DNA from: Singulisphaera sp. GP187
GTDB taxonomy: Bacteria > Planctomycetota > Planctomycetia > Isosphaerales > Isosphaeraceae
DNA: 64,000 bases
Assembly (NCBI RefSeq): GCF_900129635.1
Contig: NZ_FSRB01000001.1
Location: 3,573,501 to 3,637,500 of the forward strand
Direction of reading: 5' to 3'
The translations under genes were made by a program, and so were the position numbers. Below, in pieces: positions 8,049 through 17,129 of the stretch. The notes under the pieces are model-generated. The model worked only from the letters and a program-made list of their open reading frames with translations, was not told where the DNA came from and did no database searches. Positions within the stretch are counted from its first letter, which is position 1. The number at the start of each line of letters is the position of its first letter.

Positions 8049-10844
8049 TCACTTAGGTCCCTCTTGAGGCGCCGGGGTCCTCGTGATTTTCGAGACGCGG
8101 AACTGATGCGGGCCAGGCGCCGAGATTCGCGGGAACTGGTAATACCGCGCCTCGGCCGACGACTTCGTTTCGAGTGCGAATCCAGGCTCCTCGAGCACGT
8201 AGAGTCTCGAGCCCCGGTTCATGTTTTCGACCTGCTGCAATGTCCATGCTCGCGTGACATCATTGCCGTGGCGAATCAGGATCGTGCGACCCTGCATGTG
8301 CCCATCGTCGCGGAGGGCCTGGTCGGACTCAAACCAGCCTCGACCCGCCCCGGAGGCATGACGCACGACGCCCGTGATTGCTCCGGTCGACGGTTGCTGC
8401 TCGACCCGCAGACCGGCCGACTCGGCGAACGTGCCTCCCGCCAGCACCAACCCACGGGGGGAAACCCGAACGACCAGACCGTCGGTCCTGAGCGTTTGGC
8501 CATGCGTCAGCTCGACCGTCTGCGTCGTCCCGGGCGCGAGGTTGATGACCAGATGCTCGGTCCCTCCGGCCGATTCAACGTAGACGACAACGGTCTCCGG
8601 CGAAGAGGCGACCCGGCCCACTCTCGTGAGCGGAGTGACCGAGCCGGTTGGCTCAAATAGCGTGACGAAGGTCGTCTTCAAGGTCGAGCCGTCCGGTGAA
8701 CGGTGGCGAACCACCAGGCCGGCGCGGCCGGAATCCTCGGCATTCGCGCGCGCTGCGCCGGTGGCCGGGTCGGGACTGTTCGCCGTGATGACCTCAACCG
8801 GGGTCGGACCGAGCAAGTGGAGCCGAACCCCGGGCGCACCCGATGAGCCCAGCCAGGCGATCGCCGGGCGGGTCAGGTGAACTTGAGCCAGCGGCGCGAA
8901 CTCGCCATACGCCTGGACGAACCAGCGGCCATCCTCCGCCCGTGCCGACGGCACGTACGGGATCGACTCGGGGAGCAACGACGCCGGTCCGGCCCCCATC
9001 GCCACCGAGAGCCGCCAGCGGGCGCGGGAGCCCGACGCCGCATGGAAGAGCTGATCGTGCTGAAGCCCGCCATGGACCTCGAACACGGATACGGCATAGC
9101 TACTGGGCGACCCCGCGGCCGCCACCAGCGTCTGGCGATACCGGGTGGTCGATTGCGGATAGGCGCGAGGATCGTCGAGGCTGAGAACCTGGAAGTCCGG
9201 ATCGGCCGCAAAGAAGAGAAAGTCGCCCCCAAGGGCAGGTTCCGAGGCTTTGCCCAGAGACTCGCGCTGATTCAGGCCGTCGACGACGACCGTGTTATGA
9301 CTCGCGGTCGCTCGGTCCCATCCCGTCACGGTGGGAGCCTGTTCGTCGAGATCGCCGAGGACGAGCTGACCGCCGACGGCCAGGCGTAACGCCTGACGCT
9401 GGAAGTGGGGAGCACCGATGTTGTCCTGACCACGAACTTCCAGGTCGAGCGCCCCCCCTTTCTCACCGATGGCGAGCCGAGCGAGCCCCACTCCCCCCAG
9501 AAGCGATGGACGGCGCGTCCCGGGCGCCGCGATCGCCGCCGGCCACGACACCTGCTGGATCTCGGGAACCCGCGGATCAGTCAACGCCGCCGAACCGGCC
9601 CGACGGGCCAGAGCGAGCATCGGCAACGCCCCGATCTCCCCCGCCGGCGCGGCGTTGGGCCCGCTCGTGAGTTCGAGGGGCCGAGGAGTCTCGGGATATC
9701 CAGCCAGCAAGCGGTCGATCCAACCGTCGAACACGCTCAAGATCCGACGATGGGCCGCGGCGTCCCCTTGGCGCCAGAAGCCATCGTAGTAGAAGCCTCG
9801 TTCGGAAAACCCGTCGAGCCGCTTGACGGCCTCGCCGATCAACTGCGGATCGTCCAGGAGCCTGCCGGCGGCGAGGAGGCCGCGATAGGCGTGCAGCGAG
9901 ACCTCGCTGTATTCCTCGCGCTGGAGCCGGACGAACTCGGCCGAGGCCCGAAACAGGTCACGCTCGATGGTTCGTGCCGGATGGGCATCGTTCAGGCTTC
10001 GCCCCGCCTCGAGGAGCGCGGGTTGGTCACGGATCAGGGCGTAGGCGATCAGCAGGTTCAACGGCACGTCGAGGCTGGCCGTCCAGTCCCACTTTCCCGT
10101 CTGGTAACCGCGCCGATAGGGGGGCGGTAAATCGGCCTGCTGAAACACCTTGGGAGAGAGAGGCTGGTCAAAATGGGTCGCGTACGCAGGATAGACCTGG
10201 GCAAACCGGAGGATCAGCACGGAGGCCAAACGGACGAGCGCGGGATCTTTCGACTCGGCCGGTTGCTCGTGGTAGCGGACCGCCGCATAGAGGGCCGCTT
10301 TCGCCAGAAACTCGCGGGCTTCATAGTCGCGCTTGGCCGCCAGGTAGAGCTTCTCGTCGGGGTAGCGTTGCTTGGCGGGTTCCACGACGTGGTAAGGGTA
10401 GTGGTGTGAGACCCCGTGCAAGACTTGCACCACGTCTTCAGGGACCTTCTTCTCTTTCTCGTCCTTGGCGGGATAGGTCTCATTCGGAACGGTCACCTGG
10501 CAGTGACGGCAGGTCAGAACCTTCGGACGGCTGACCGACCAGGTCAGTGAGTTGCTCGCCTCGGTCGCGTCACAGGCGGGGCAGCGCGTATGGCGGATGC
10601 CCGCCTGCACCGGGACAAGCTCCGCCAGCGCCTTCGTGTCGAGCGTCAACAGCGCCTTGGCATTGGGATCCGCCCAGAACTTCGTTTCCCAGTGATCGGG
10701 AAGTTCAAACTGGGCAAAGAGGTTGTGAATCCGCTTCGCGCCGGCGGCTTCACCGGCGGTTGCGTCGGCGGAGACGATCAGAGCGGCCAGCATGGCCCCC
10801 GCCCGACAGGCCCAGCGAGCCACGATCGAAAGCCTTCTTGGCAT
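8049..10844 (-). CDS. Secreted heparinase II/III-family protein with a CxxC pair
   Basis: A 931-residue exported protein. Residues 1-30 form a signal peptide (RRLSIVARWACRAGAMLAALIVSADATA). The middle is alpha-helical, with SHHYPYHVVEPAK and many Trp/Tyr/His residues like the toroid domain of heparinase/alginate lyases. The C-terminal half is beta-rich and includes the family segment ATASHNTVVVDGLNQ (about residue 515). The family cleaves uronic-acid polysaccharides by beta-elimination. An unusual feature is a CPAC...CRHC tetrad (about residues 87-115) that looks like a small zinc-binding insertion. It stands alone or ends a minus-strand run with the two genes upstream. The substrate is unknown. 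Confidence 0.7.
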   Translation of the reverse strand: MPRRLSIVARWACRAGAMLAALIVSADATAGEAAGAKRIHNLFAQFELPDHWETKFWADPNAKALLTLDTKALAELVPVQAGIRHTRCPACDATEASNSLTWSVSRPKVLTCRHCQVTVPNETYPAKDEKEKKVPEDVVQVLHGVSHHYPYHVVEPAKQRYPDEKLYLAAKRDYEAREFLAKAALYAAVRYHEQPAESKDPALVRLASVLILRFAQVYPAYATHFDQPLSPKVFQQADLPPPYRRGYQTGKWDWTASLDVPLNLLIAYALIRDQPALLEAGRSLNDAHPARTIERDLFRASAEFVRLQREEYSEVSLHAYRGLLAAGRLLDDPQLIGEAVKRLDGFSERGFYYDGFWRQGDAAAHRRILSVFDGWIDRLLAGYPETPRPLELTSGPNAAPAGEIGALPMLALARRAGSAALTDPRVPEIQQVSWPAAIAAPGTRRPSLLGGVGLARLAIGEKGGALDLEVRGQDNIGAPHFQRQALRLAVGGQLVLGDLDEQAPTVTGWDRATASHNTVVVDGLNQRESLGKASEPALGGDFLFFAADPDFQVLSLDDPRAYPQSTTRYRQTLVAAAGSPSSYAVSVFEVHGGLQHDQLFHAASGSRARWRLSVAMGAGPASLLPESIPYVPSARAEDGRWFVQAYGEFAPLAQVHLTRPAIAWLGSSGAPGVRLHLLGPTPVEVITANSPDPATGAARANAEDSGRAGLVVRHRSPDGSTLKTTFVTLFEPTGSVTPLTRVGRVASSPETVVVYVESAGGTEHLVINLAPGTTQTVELTHGQTLRTDGLVVRVSPRGLVLAGGTFAESAGLRVEQQPSTGAITGVVRHASGAGRGWFESDQALRDDGHMQGRTILIRHGNDVTRAWTLQQVENMNRGSRLYVLEEPGFALETKSSAEARYYQFPRISAPGPHQFRVSKITRTPAPQEGPK

Positions 10845-10900
10845 GATAAAGGGTTCCGTCCCTGGAGAAAGAGAGGAGGCAAGCCTCGCGCCCTGAGATC

Positions 10901-11182
10901 CTAGTGGTCAGGAAGCCGGGTCAATTCGGCGTCGCGCTGCCCCGCGGCCAGTTCGTAGAGACCGACCGGCCCGATCGTTTCTCCCTCGGCGAGTTTCAGG
11001 CCCTGGCGATGGAGTTGGGCCAGCGCAAGTTGCGAGTCGCGATGCGCCTCGCAGGCCAGGCCGTAATTCTTCAACTCACGGCTCTTGCCGTTGCTCCAGG
11101 GGGCCGCCACCTTGTAGACGGCGATAGCGCTGCAATGCGGAGCCGAGCAGATCGGCTGATAGCGGAACGTCGTCTTTTCCAT
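10901..11182 (-). CDS. Small conserved-looking hypothetical protein
   Basis: A 93-residue soluble protein: MEKTTFRYQPICSAPHCSAI, then LACEAHRDSQLALAQLHRQG. Four Cys/His residues (C12, C17, C44, H47 approximately) could form a small metal site. Pattern and composition look like real coding sequence, and no better frame competes. It lies 56 bases before the lyase gene and 182 bases after the PP2C phosphatase, all on the minus strand, so co-transcription is possible. I do not recognise the family. Confidence 0.55.
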   Translation of the reverse strand: MEKTTFRYQPICSAPHCSAIAVYKVAAPWSNGKSRELKNYGLACEAHRDSQLALAQLHRQGLKLAEGETIGPVGLYELAAGQRDAELTRLPDH

Positions 11183-11364
11183 CGCAAACGCGCCCGTTCC
11201 CTACGCTTTCGAGAACCGGAGGCCCCGGCCCCATGCCGGTCCAACCTTCGCCCTCGCTCCTGAAATCGATGCCCGACCGCCTCACGATCGTAGCCGTACA
11301 CTTCGTACGCTGCAAGCGAGCCTGAGGGTTCGCGGAACAACGACCTACGAACGGCTTAGCTCGC

Positions 11365-12039
11365 TCAGCTCACTCGCTTGATCACGACCGCGGTCAGATC
11401 GTCCCGCTGGGGGACTCCGTTGGCGAACGAGAGAAGCGCGGTGCGAAGCCCACTGATAATCTCAGCGGCCGACCGGTCGCGATCGCGGAGGATCTGAGCG
11501 CATAGTCGCTGCGTCCCAAAGCATTCGCCTTGGAGATCGAGCCACTCGAAAAAACCGTCGGTCACAATCGCCACGAAGTCGCCCGGGGCGAACTGGGTCA
11601 TGCCGGCCACATCAAACGATTCCTCGATCATGAGAGCGAGGGGGTATCCGTGGACCTCGAGTTCGCGAAGGCTGTTCAACGCGCTGGAATAGAACCAGGT
11701 CGGGCCATGCCCGGCGGAAATATAGTTGAGCTGGTGTGCGTTGAGATCGAGCAACCCGAAGAAGGCGGTCACAAACCGTTCCGGAGGCCGACCGGCGAAA
11801 AGCCGACGGTTGACCCGCTCGGCGACCCGAGCGGGCTCACCGATCGATTCGAAGGCCTCATGCACCGCGGCTCGGCACTCGTCGGCCACCGCCGCGGCGC
11901 CAGCACCCCGGCCGCAGACGTCGGCCACGGTCACGGCCAAACACCCCCGGGAGACTTCCTGGAACTCGAAAAAGTCGCCCCCGGTTGCTTCGGCCTGCTG
12001 GTTCCAGCCTGCAATGTCGAATCCAGTGATCGTCGGCAC
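11365..12039 (-). CDS. SpoIIE/RsbU-type PP2C phosphatase
   Basis: A 224-residue single-domain Ser/Thr phosphatase. Motifs in order: ATGGDFFEF (metal-binding Asp, about residue 20), VTVADVCGRGAGAA (about 37, second metal Asp), ISAGHGPTWFY (about 107), FVAIVTDGFFEW (about 153, third Asp) and QRDDLTAVVIKR at the C-terminus (fourth). These are the diagnostic blocks of PP2C phosphatases that dephosphorylate anti-sigma antagonists in partner-switching systems. No sensor domain is attached. The GTG at 12039 is the likely start; the frame opens only about 15 codons upstream. No partner anti-sigma kinase lies nearby. Confidence 0.85.
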   Translation of the reverse strand: MPTITGFDIAGWNQQAEATGGDFFEFQEVSRGCLAVTVADVCGRGAGAAAVADECRAAVHEAFESIGEPARVAERVNRRLFAGRPPERFVTAFFGLLDLNAHQLNYISAGHGPTWFYSSALNSLRELEVHGYPLALMIEESFDVAGMTQFAPGDFVAIVTDGFFEWLDLQGECFGTQRLCAQILRDRDRSAAEIISGLRTALLSFANGVPQRDDLTAVVIKRVS

Positions 12040-12479
12040 AAAGATATGCGTCGTTTGATCCCCAATCCGTAGGCCATCGTCTTAGGCGTCCCTCGAAGTC
12101 ACGCCCTCGACCCATCCCTTACATTCGATTCCCATAATTTCACGTTAATCATAGCCCCGACATTCGTCAAACAATTTCGTCGTCGGAAAGAAAAGGGGGT
12201 TCCACCACCTCAAATCGGCCCCGACCCGACCGATGGTGGTGTCGTGCTCTCGTCGTCACGAAACGCGGTTCCCGTTGCCTTCAACGCGCCTGGAGCCGAA
12301 GCCAGCCAGCCGAGACAATCCTGCGAACGAGCATTTTCACGCAGATCAGCTTAATCCTTGCAATCCATAAAACCGATATCAGCCATAGGCCGAAAGGAGT
12401 GGTCGTCGGACCACAATCCTCTGCCATAGGCGGACTTCATGGTAACAGAGCTGGACGGGATGTCCGGGGAAGTCGAGCA
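12040..12479. other. Divergent intergenic region, no gene seen
   Basis: This region lies between the phosphatase and the proline-rich protein. An AT-richer block (12120-12180 and 12340-12390) probably contains promoters in both directions. No convincing hairpin, RNA or ORF was found. Confidence 0.4.
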
Positions 12480-14318
12480 ATGACGATGACCAAGAAACGT
12501 CACGACGACAGGCCGGAGCGGCGACGGAACCGCTGCAGGCAACTTGCCGTCCTCGGCTTCCTGACCCTCGGTTCCAACTTGGGTTGCGGGCGGGACATGC
12601 TCCGCCTACCGGCCGGTTCCGATGGGACGCTGTTGGGCCCGGCCCCGATCCCCTACTCGGCATCGACCTCGGGATCGGCAACCGCGACCGCCGCCACCAC
12701 GGCAGGCCGCAAGCCAGCGCCGATCGCGCCGGTTGCGATCAAGACGGACGGCGGCTACGCTTCAAGTCTTGATGATCTTTTCCTGGCGACCTACCGCGAC
12801 TCGAGCACGTACGGCCCCCATCTGACCAAGTCGACCACGCCCCGGTCGTCGCATGGCGAAAGTCCGTTGCCGAGCGGATTGCTCGCGGCCAGCCGGGAGT
12901 CAAGAGTCGCTCCGCCGGATCCGATCACGGGTCAGACGGCAGAGCGGCCGGCCCTTTTCGCTCAGCCCGCCGAGACGCACGCTCGACAACAGTCTCGTGG
13001 TCCCGCGGAATCCGTCTCCAAACCGACTCAGATCCCGCTCCCCCAGGCTCGCGTCGTCACTCCTAAAAATCAAGCCCCACTCAGCGCTCCCGCGGTGCAA
13101 GGCCCGATGGACCTGGTCTCCGCCTGCGGTCTGACCAAGATCGACCTGCCAAAGCGAGGCGAGCCGGCCTCGGTTCCCAACCTCAAAAACGAGGCGAACA
13201 AGCGTACGGCGATTGCCATGCCGATCTCCCCAGTCCGCGCCGCCAAGTCGCTGACGGAGTCGCAACCGGAGGTCGAGAGCCCGCCGCCGGCCTTGTCTGA
13301 AGCCCCAAGTCCGCCCATCGCACCGATTGCGGTCCAGTCCCAATCGCCCGCGGTGTCGGCAACCGCCACTCCCTCACTCACGGAGCCGACGCCGCCAGTC
13401 GAGCTCCCACCGACACCGACGCAACCGGCCGAGCTCCCGGCGGAGCCCCCCACTCCGGCCGAGCCAACCAGCCAACCGGCCGCGGCCCTCGAACTGCCGG
13501 CTCAGGCTGATGAAACGCCGAGCCAACCCCCGGCTCTGGCGGAGATGCCAAGCCAATCCCCAGGGGCCGTCGACCTTCTGGCCGATCCCCCGGCCCTGCC
13601 CGAGATGCCGGGCAATCCGGCGAGACCGGCCGAACCGCCCGCCGCCGTTGAGCTGCCGAGTGCGCCGGCAACGCTCGCCGAGCTCCCGAGCCAGTCGCCG
13701 GCGTTGCCCGCAGACCCGAGCCAGTCGCCACCGCCGGCCGAAATGCCGGACCCGCTGCCGCCACTGGCTGAGCTCGCGAACGAGCCGGCCGTACCGACGA
13801 AAACGCCGAAAGTGGAGAATCCCGGCTCCCCGTTCGAGGACGCGGGCACTTCCCCGCCGACTCCTTCCAAGCCGGGCTCCCCGCCCCAAGCCGATGACTT
13901 GAACGCCGCTTCCGCGGAAACGAAGATTCCACTGCCAGGCCAGGCGGGCCCGCAATCATCGCACGGGCAAACCGATGCCACGGGGCCGGACGAACCGCCA
14001 CTGCCGCCCCTCCAAATCGACCCGAGTGTTTTCGGGACGTCGGCTGAGTTGCCTCCTCCCCTGCCCCTCGCCACCCCATCACCCGCGGTGGCGGCAAACT
14101 CCAAATGCCCGGCGTGCGAAATCCTCAGGAAGCAGAAGGAATCCGACCACTGGGCCACCCCCACGGCCAAGCAGACGATCCTCTGCCCGAGTTGCCTGGA
14201 GAGTCCGGCCCGTGCCAAGGCCGAGCCAAAGCCGGGTCACGAGAGCCACGACCTCGACTCCGCTTTGAAGGCAACGAACATCGCCCCACCGCTGCGGTCC
14301 GCCAAGCCGGATCACTGA
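12480..14318 (+). CDS. Proline-rich exported protein with C-terminal CxxC pair
   Basis: About 612 residues from ATG 12480, preceded by GGGGAAG. A basic N-terminus (TKKRHDDRPERRRNRCRQ) is followed by a hydrophobic segment ending LTLGSNLGCGRD, which could be a signal peptide or a non-canonical lipobox with Cys at about residue 36. Residues 250-500 are a low-complexity Pro/Ala/Glu/Leu region with an irregular repeat of the type ELPSQPPALAEMPS, probably an extended periplasmic spacer. The C-terminus is folded-looking and carries CPACEIL...CPSCLES (about residues 543 and 571), a likely zinc ribbon. The function is unknown. High GC third positions agree with real coding. Confidence 0.6.
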   Translation: MTMTKKRHDDRPERRRNRCRQLAVLGFLTLGSNLGCGRDMLRLPAGSDGTLLGPAPIPYSASTSGSATATAATTAGRKPAPIAPVAIKTDGGYASSLDDLFLATYRDSSTYGPHLTKSTTPRSSHGESPLPSGLLAASRESRVAPPDPITGQTAERPALFAQPAETHARQQSRGPAESVSKPTQIPLPQARVVTPKNQAPLSAPAVQGPMDLVSACGLTKIDLPKRGEPASVPNLKNEANKRTAIAMPISPVRAAKSLTESQPEVESPPPALSEAPSPPIAPIAVQSQSPAVSATATPSLTEPTPPVELPPTPTQPAELPAEPPTPAEPTSQPAAALELPAQADETPSQPPALAEMPSQSPGAVDLLADPPALPEMPGNPARPAEPPAAVELPSAPATLAELPSQSPALPADPSQSPPPAEMPDPLPPLAELANEPAVPTKTPKVENPGSPFEDAGTSPPTPSKPGSPPQADDLNAASAETKIPLPGQAGPQSSHGQTDATGPDEPPLPPLQIDPSVFGTSAELPPPLPLATPSPAVAANSKCPACEILRKQKESDHWATPTAKQTILCPSCLESPARAKAEPKPGHESHDLDSALKATNIAPPLRSAKPDH

Positions 14319-14620
14319 CCTCTCCAGGGGATTTTGATCGCGTCATCCAGCGACCGGATCGGCCGGGAACCTTGCGTTCCGACGGCCGGTCCGGTTCGAC
14401 TCATGAGGGATCTCGTATCCTTCCAGGGGCCTTCGCCCCTCGTCCCGACACTTCGCCGACGATTCGGCGCCGGGAACCCTGAATGGTCCCCACGATCTAG
14501 ACCACTCGGCCCGGCTTTGTAAGTGAAGTTTCGGCCCCGCTCTCCGTGTCCGACAACTCACCCCGATGCGCCTCGGCTCCCAACCGCGGCAACGCGTCGA
14601 CCGAACGGTAACCGCGGACT
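14319..14620. other. Convergent intergenic region, nothing recognised
   Basis: This is the gap between the 3' ends of the proline-rich protein gene and the TetR gene. Antisense frames exist but have no supporting start or family resemblance. No clean terminator hairpin was found. Confidence 0.35.
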
Positions 14621-15223
14621 CTAACCGGGGATCTTCGCCGGGCAGAGCCCATCCATCAGCAAATTCCACACGTCGTTGTATGCCACACCAATGGCCGGGT
14701 CGGACCACTCGGCGGCATGGGCCGGGTGGTGGAACCGGGACGTCGCGACCAGCACCGCCCGGCCGGCGGCCACGGGGTCGACATTGCGGAATGTGCCTTC
14801 TTGCATGCCGGAGCCGATGACCAGCGCGACCAGACCGACCAACTCGTCGACGTGGGCGGCGACGACGGACTGGGCGTCGGCCCCCAGCGTCCGATAGGCT
14901 AAGAACAGCTCCGGGTCGTCGGCGGCCCGGCGGCGTTTGACGGCGACCAGGGCGTCGATCAGTCTCCGTAACCGCTGCGGGGCCGGGTCCGACAGGGCGG
15001 CGATGGCCCGAAGCGGGGGCATGGTCTCCTCCACCCACCGCCCGACGACCAGGTCCCGTAGCTCGGCCTTGGTCGCCACGTGCCGGTAGACGGCCGTGTG
15101 GCTCACGCCCAAGGCCCGGGCCACGTCCACAACGGTCGCCTTGGCCGGACCGTACCGCCGGATGATCTCTTCGGCAGCGGCCAGAATCCGATCGCGGGTT
15201 AACGGGGCGTCAGCGGGGGACAT
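14621..15223 (-). CDS. TetR/AcrR-family transcriptional regulator
   Basis: A 200-residue repressor-type protein. The N-terminal helix-turn-helix is clear: TRDRILAAAEEIIRRYGPAK, then VVDVARALGVSHTAVYRHVA with the recognition helix SHTAVYRH at about residues 41-48 and KAELRDLVV after it. The C-terminal helical domain (to about 200) would bind a small ligand. Start ATG 15223 follows GAGAGGTC; the longer frame to 15415 is rejected because it runs through the neighbouring reductase. The gene is 38 bases downstream of the aldo-keto reductase on the same strand, so the pair is probably one operon. A palindrome consistent with a TetR operator lies at 18869-18896, beyond an inserted IS. Confidence 0.88.
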   Translation of the reverse strand: MSPADAPLTRDRILAAAEEIIRRYGPAKATVVDVARALGVSHTAVYRHVATKAELRDLVVGRWVEETMPPLRAIAALSDPAPQRLRRLIDALVAVKRRRAADDPELFLAYRTLGADAQSVVAAHVDELVGLVALVIGSGMQEGTFRNVDPVAAGRAVLVATSRFHHPAHAAEWSDPAIGVAYNDVWNLLMDGLCPAKIPG

Positions 15224-15261
15224 GGAGACCTCTCGACACGCTGGATCAACCGGAGAGCCTG

Positions 15262-16209
15262 TCACAATCCGTGGTTCGCCGTCCCGATCCCGTCCAACTC
15301 CGCCAGGGTTTCCGGCGAAAGCGGCAACTGAGCGGAGGCCAGGTTCTCGCGGAGGTGGGCGACCGACGACGTGCCGGGGATCAGCAGGATGTTGGGCGAC
15401 CGGTGCAGCAGCCATGCCAGCGCAACCTGCATCGGCGTGGCCCCGAGTCGGCCCGCGACCGACGACAGGGTGGACGACTGCAGCGGCGAGAACCCGCCGA
15501 GGGGGAAGAACGGCACGTAGGCGATGCCCTGCCGGGCCAGGTCGTCAATCAGGGCGTCGTCGTGGCGGTGGGCCAGGTTGTAGTGGTTCTGCACGCACAC
15601 GACCTCGGTGATCGCCTGCGCCTCGGCCACCTGGGTGGCCGTGACGTTGCTCAGGCCGATGTGGTGGATCAGCCCCTGGCGTTTGAGGTCGGCCAGCACC
15701 GTCACCTGCGCGGCGATGGACCCCTCCTCGGGGCCGTGCCCCGCCCCCATCACACGGTAGTTGACGACGTCGAGTGCGTCCAGGCCCAGGTTGCGGAGGT
15801 TGTCGTGGACGCCGTCAGTCAGCTCTTGGGGCGAGATGGCCGGCTGCCACGACTTGTCGGGAGGTCGGCGGCCCCCGAGCTTGGTGACGATCACCAGTCC
15901 CGCGGGGTACGGGTGCAGCGCCTGCCGGAGGATCTGGTTGGTGACGTGCGGGCCATAGAAGTCACTGGTATCAATGTGGTTGACGCCGGCCGCGACGGCC
16001 TGGCGGACCACGGCGACGGCACCGTCCGGGTCCTTGGGTGGCCCCCAGACTCCGGGGCCGGCCAGTTGCATCGCGCCGTAGCCCATCCGTTGGACGGTCA
16101 ATGACGTGCCGGGGAATGTGAACCGGCCGCCGAGCGTAGCTTCACCAGAATTAGCGAGGAAGCCCCCCGGCTTTAGCCGCGCGGAGGAATCGCGTGTGTC
16201 TTTGTTCAT
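15262..16209 (-). CDS. Aldo/keto reductase
   Basis: A 315-residue NADPH-dependent oxidoreductase of the (alpha/beta)8 aldo-keto reductase fold. Visible are VQRMGYGAMQLAG near the N-terminus, HIDTSDFYGP with catalytic Asp and Tyr (about residues 78-87), VIVTKLGG with the catalytic Lys (about 106), VVNYRVMG where the usual His position is Asn, as in several bacterial subgroups, and LIPGTSSVAHLREN for the cofactor phosphate (about 283). Such enzymes reduce reactive aldehydes and ketones. Start ATG 16209 has AAGAGG upstream. It is the first gene of an operon with the TetR regulator; an IS605-type relic begins about 15 bases upstream and seems to have displaced its promoter. Confidence 0.87.
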   Translation of the reverse strand: MNKDTRDSSARLKPGGFLANSGEATLGGRFTFPGTSLTVQRMGYGAMQLAGPGVWGPPKDPDGAVAVVRQAVAAGVNHIDTSDFYGPHVTNQILRQALHPYPAGLVIVTKLGGRRPPDKSWQPAISPQELTDGVHDNLRNLGLDALDVVNYRVMGAGHGPEEGSIAAQVTVLADLKRQGLIHHIGLSNVTATQVAEAQAITEVVCVQNHYNLAHRHDDALIDDLARQGIAYVPFFPLGGFSPLQSSTLSSVAGRLGATPMQVALAWLLHRSPNILLIPGTSSVAHLRENLASAQLPLSPETLAELDGIGTANHGL

Positions 16210-17129
16210 GCTAGCCTCTTGACTTAGCGACCTGAACTGCCTGTGATTGGGATATGAAACTGACATTGCAGACCCAACTCTTCCCCGACAAGACCCACTC
16301 CGCGCCCCTCAAGGCGACAGTCGAGCGGTTCAACGAAGCCGCCGAATGGTTGGCCGGGGAAGCGTTCGCGATCAAAGTCAGTAACAAGACTGAGCTCCAG
16401 AAGACGCACTACGCCTTGCTCCGCGAGCGATTCGGCCTCTCGGCCCAGATGGCCGTGCGGTGTATCGCCCAGGTCTGCGAAGCGTACAAGCGGGACAAGA
16501 CCAAGCGGCCCCACTTCCGCAAGCACACCGCGATGCCGTTCGACCCACGGATGATGTCGTTCAAGGAGGCCGACCGAGTCAGCCTCCTGACCTTGGAGGG
16601 TCGTGTTGTCGTGCCGTTCGTGATGGGGAGGTACCAGACCGAGCAGTTCACCAACGCCAAGGGGCAGGCCGATCTGGTGCTCCGCAAGGACGGTAAGTGG
16701 TTCTTGTTGGTGACCGTGGACGTGGCCGATGGAACACCGATTCCCACCACCGACTTCCTCGGCATCGACCTGGGAATTGCCAACATCGCCACGGATAGCG
16801 ACGGCAACGAGCACAGCGGCAGGCCGGTCGAGAGGACCAGGAAAAAGCACAACCGGCTTGGGGCAAAGACGCGCGTAACCGGCTCTCCACTTGGTCGTTC
16901 GGCCAACTCGTGGCGTTTCTCGCGTACAAAGCCACGCTCGCAGGCGTGCCCGTTGTGACCGTGGATCCACGCAACACGTCCCGGATGTGCCACGAGTGCG
17001 GCCACTGTTGTCGAGAGAACCGAACGAGCCAAGCGAAATTCCTCTGCGTGTCGTGCGGCCATCGTGCGAACGCGGACCAAAACGCCGCCCGGAATATCCG
17101 GGCTCAGGCCACCCGTAAGATGGCCTTAG

